A model generated the notes under the pieces. That model did no database searches. It was not told the origin of the DNA and saw only the letters and a program-made list of their open reading frames with translations. DNA of 5,659 nucleotides from Bacteroidota bacterium (GTDB taxonomy: Bacteria; Bacteroidota; Bacteroidia; Chitinophagales; Chitinophagaceae): the NCBI GenBank assembly GCA_028876035.1, contig JAGWTK010000285.1:1-5659 (forward strand), in the 5' to 3' direction. The translations under genes were made by a program, and so were the position numbers. Below are positions 5,356-5,659 of this stretch, one piece after another; position 1 is the first letter of the stretch; each line of letters begins with the position of its first letter.

Positions 5356-5659
5356 TTTTACTCCCTTCTCCGGATCCCAGGCCCCCTGCTGCTTGCGCAC
5401 AAATATGATCTGCCCGGTATGATAGGCATTGTGCGTACTGATATTGGCTACAGTAGGTGCCCATTGCTGTAACTCCGCTTCGCTGCAGTGCGCAATAAAA
5501 TCTTCGATGCTGTTCATCACTTCATCGAGTGATTTCACCGCTTTCGCCCATTGTGCCGCATCTACTTTCTCAAAGGTTTCTTCATTGTTGCCGCTGAAAG
5601 ATTCGGGTTTTTGCTTCTTCATCTTGGCAAGTGTTTGCGCATTCCAAAACACAAGGTGA
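5353..5659 (-). CDS. DinB-like four-helix protein, C-terminal part (cut by right edge)
   Basis: The last 101 residues of a protein whose start lies beyond the right edge: the frame is still open there, beginning HLVFWNAQTLAKMKK. A GTG at 5652 could be read as a start, but it would split the HLVFWN motif, so the fragment is taken as truncated. The pattern fits the DinB/YfiT-like metal-binding helical bundle family. HLVFWN resembles the helix carrying one histidine ligand, and HNAYHTGQIIFVRKQQGAW near the C-terminus resembles the closing motif with His76 and His80 (fragment numbering), followed by the usual short tail. Members are small cytoplasmic proteins of about 150-180 residues, often of unknown substrate; some are thiol-dependent transferases. 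The spacing of the missing first histidine cannot be checked. The stop codon lies within a heptamer array. It has no evident functional link with the receptor module 1.2 kb away. Confidence 0.8.
   Translation of the reverse strand, partial: HLVFWNAQTLAKMKKQKPESFSGNNEETFEKVDAAQWAKAVKSLDEVMNSIEDFIAHCSEAELQQWAPTVANISTHNAYHTGQIIFVRKQQGAWDPEKGVK

Overview
The window looks like chromosomal DNA of a Bacteroidota bacterium, most likely of the Chitinophagaceae type. The assignment rests on three things. There is an outer-membrane TonB-dependent receptor with an N-terminal carboxypeptidase-regulatory-like domain. Directly behind it are a LytS/YehU-type histidine kinase and a LytTR-type response regulator. 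Gene starts lack clear Shine-Dalgarno sequences. The genus is inferred from overall character and not proven.

All four recognisable genes are on the minus strand, so transcription reads from right to left. From the right edge they are: the C-terminal part of a DinB-like four-helix protein (5353 to the right edge); about 1.2 kb without a convincing gene (4170-5352); a TonB-dependent receptor (1809-4169); a membrane histidine kinase (745-1788); and the N-terminal 159 residues of a LytTR response regulator that runs off the left edge (1-477). Receptor and kinase are 20 bases apart and are probably co-transcribed. Kinase and regulator are separated by 267 bases that hold a strong stem-loop followed by a T-run, so the regulator may be expressed at a different level from the kinase.

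The likely working unit is a nutrient or signal receptor at the cell surface with a two-component system. The kinase senses something in or near the inner membrane and phosphorylates the regulator at Asp55, and the regulator binds DNA through its LytTR domain. The receptor gene itself is a plausible target, but nothing here proves it. No SusD-like lipoprotein gene follows the receptor, so it is probably not a classical glycan SusCD pair.

The most unusual part is the intergenic DNA. Positions 4642-5333 hold three head-to-tail copies of a 230-232 base unit; the last two are 221/230 identical with no indels. Short-period repeats, mainly of 7 bases, occur inside each unit, across the stop codon of the DinB-like gene, and directly after the kinase stop codon. 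The heptamer sequences differ but the period is the same. I see no CRISPR array, tRNA, rRNA, transposase or obvious defence system.
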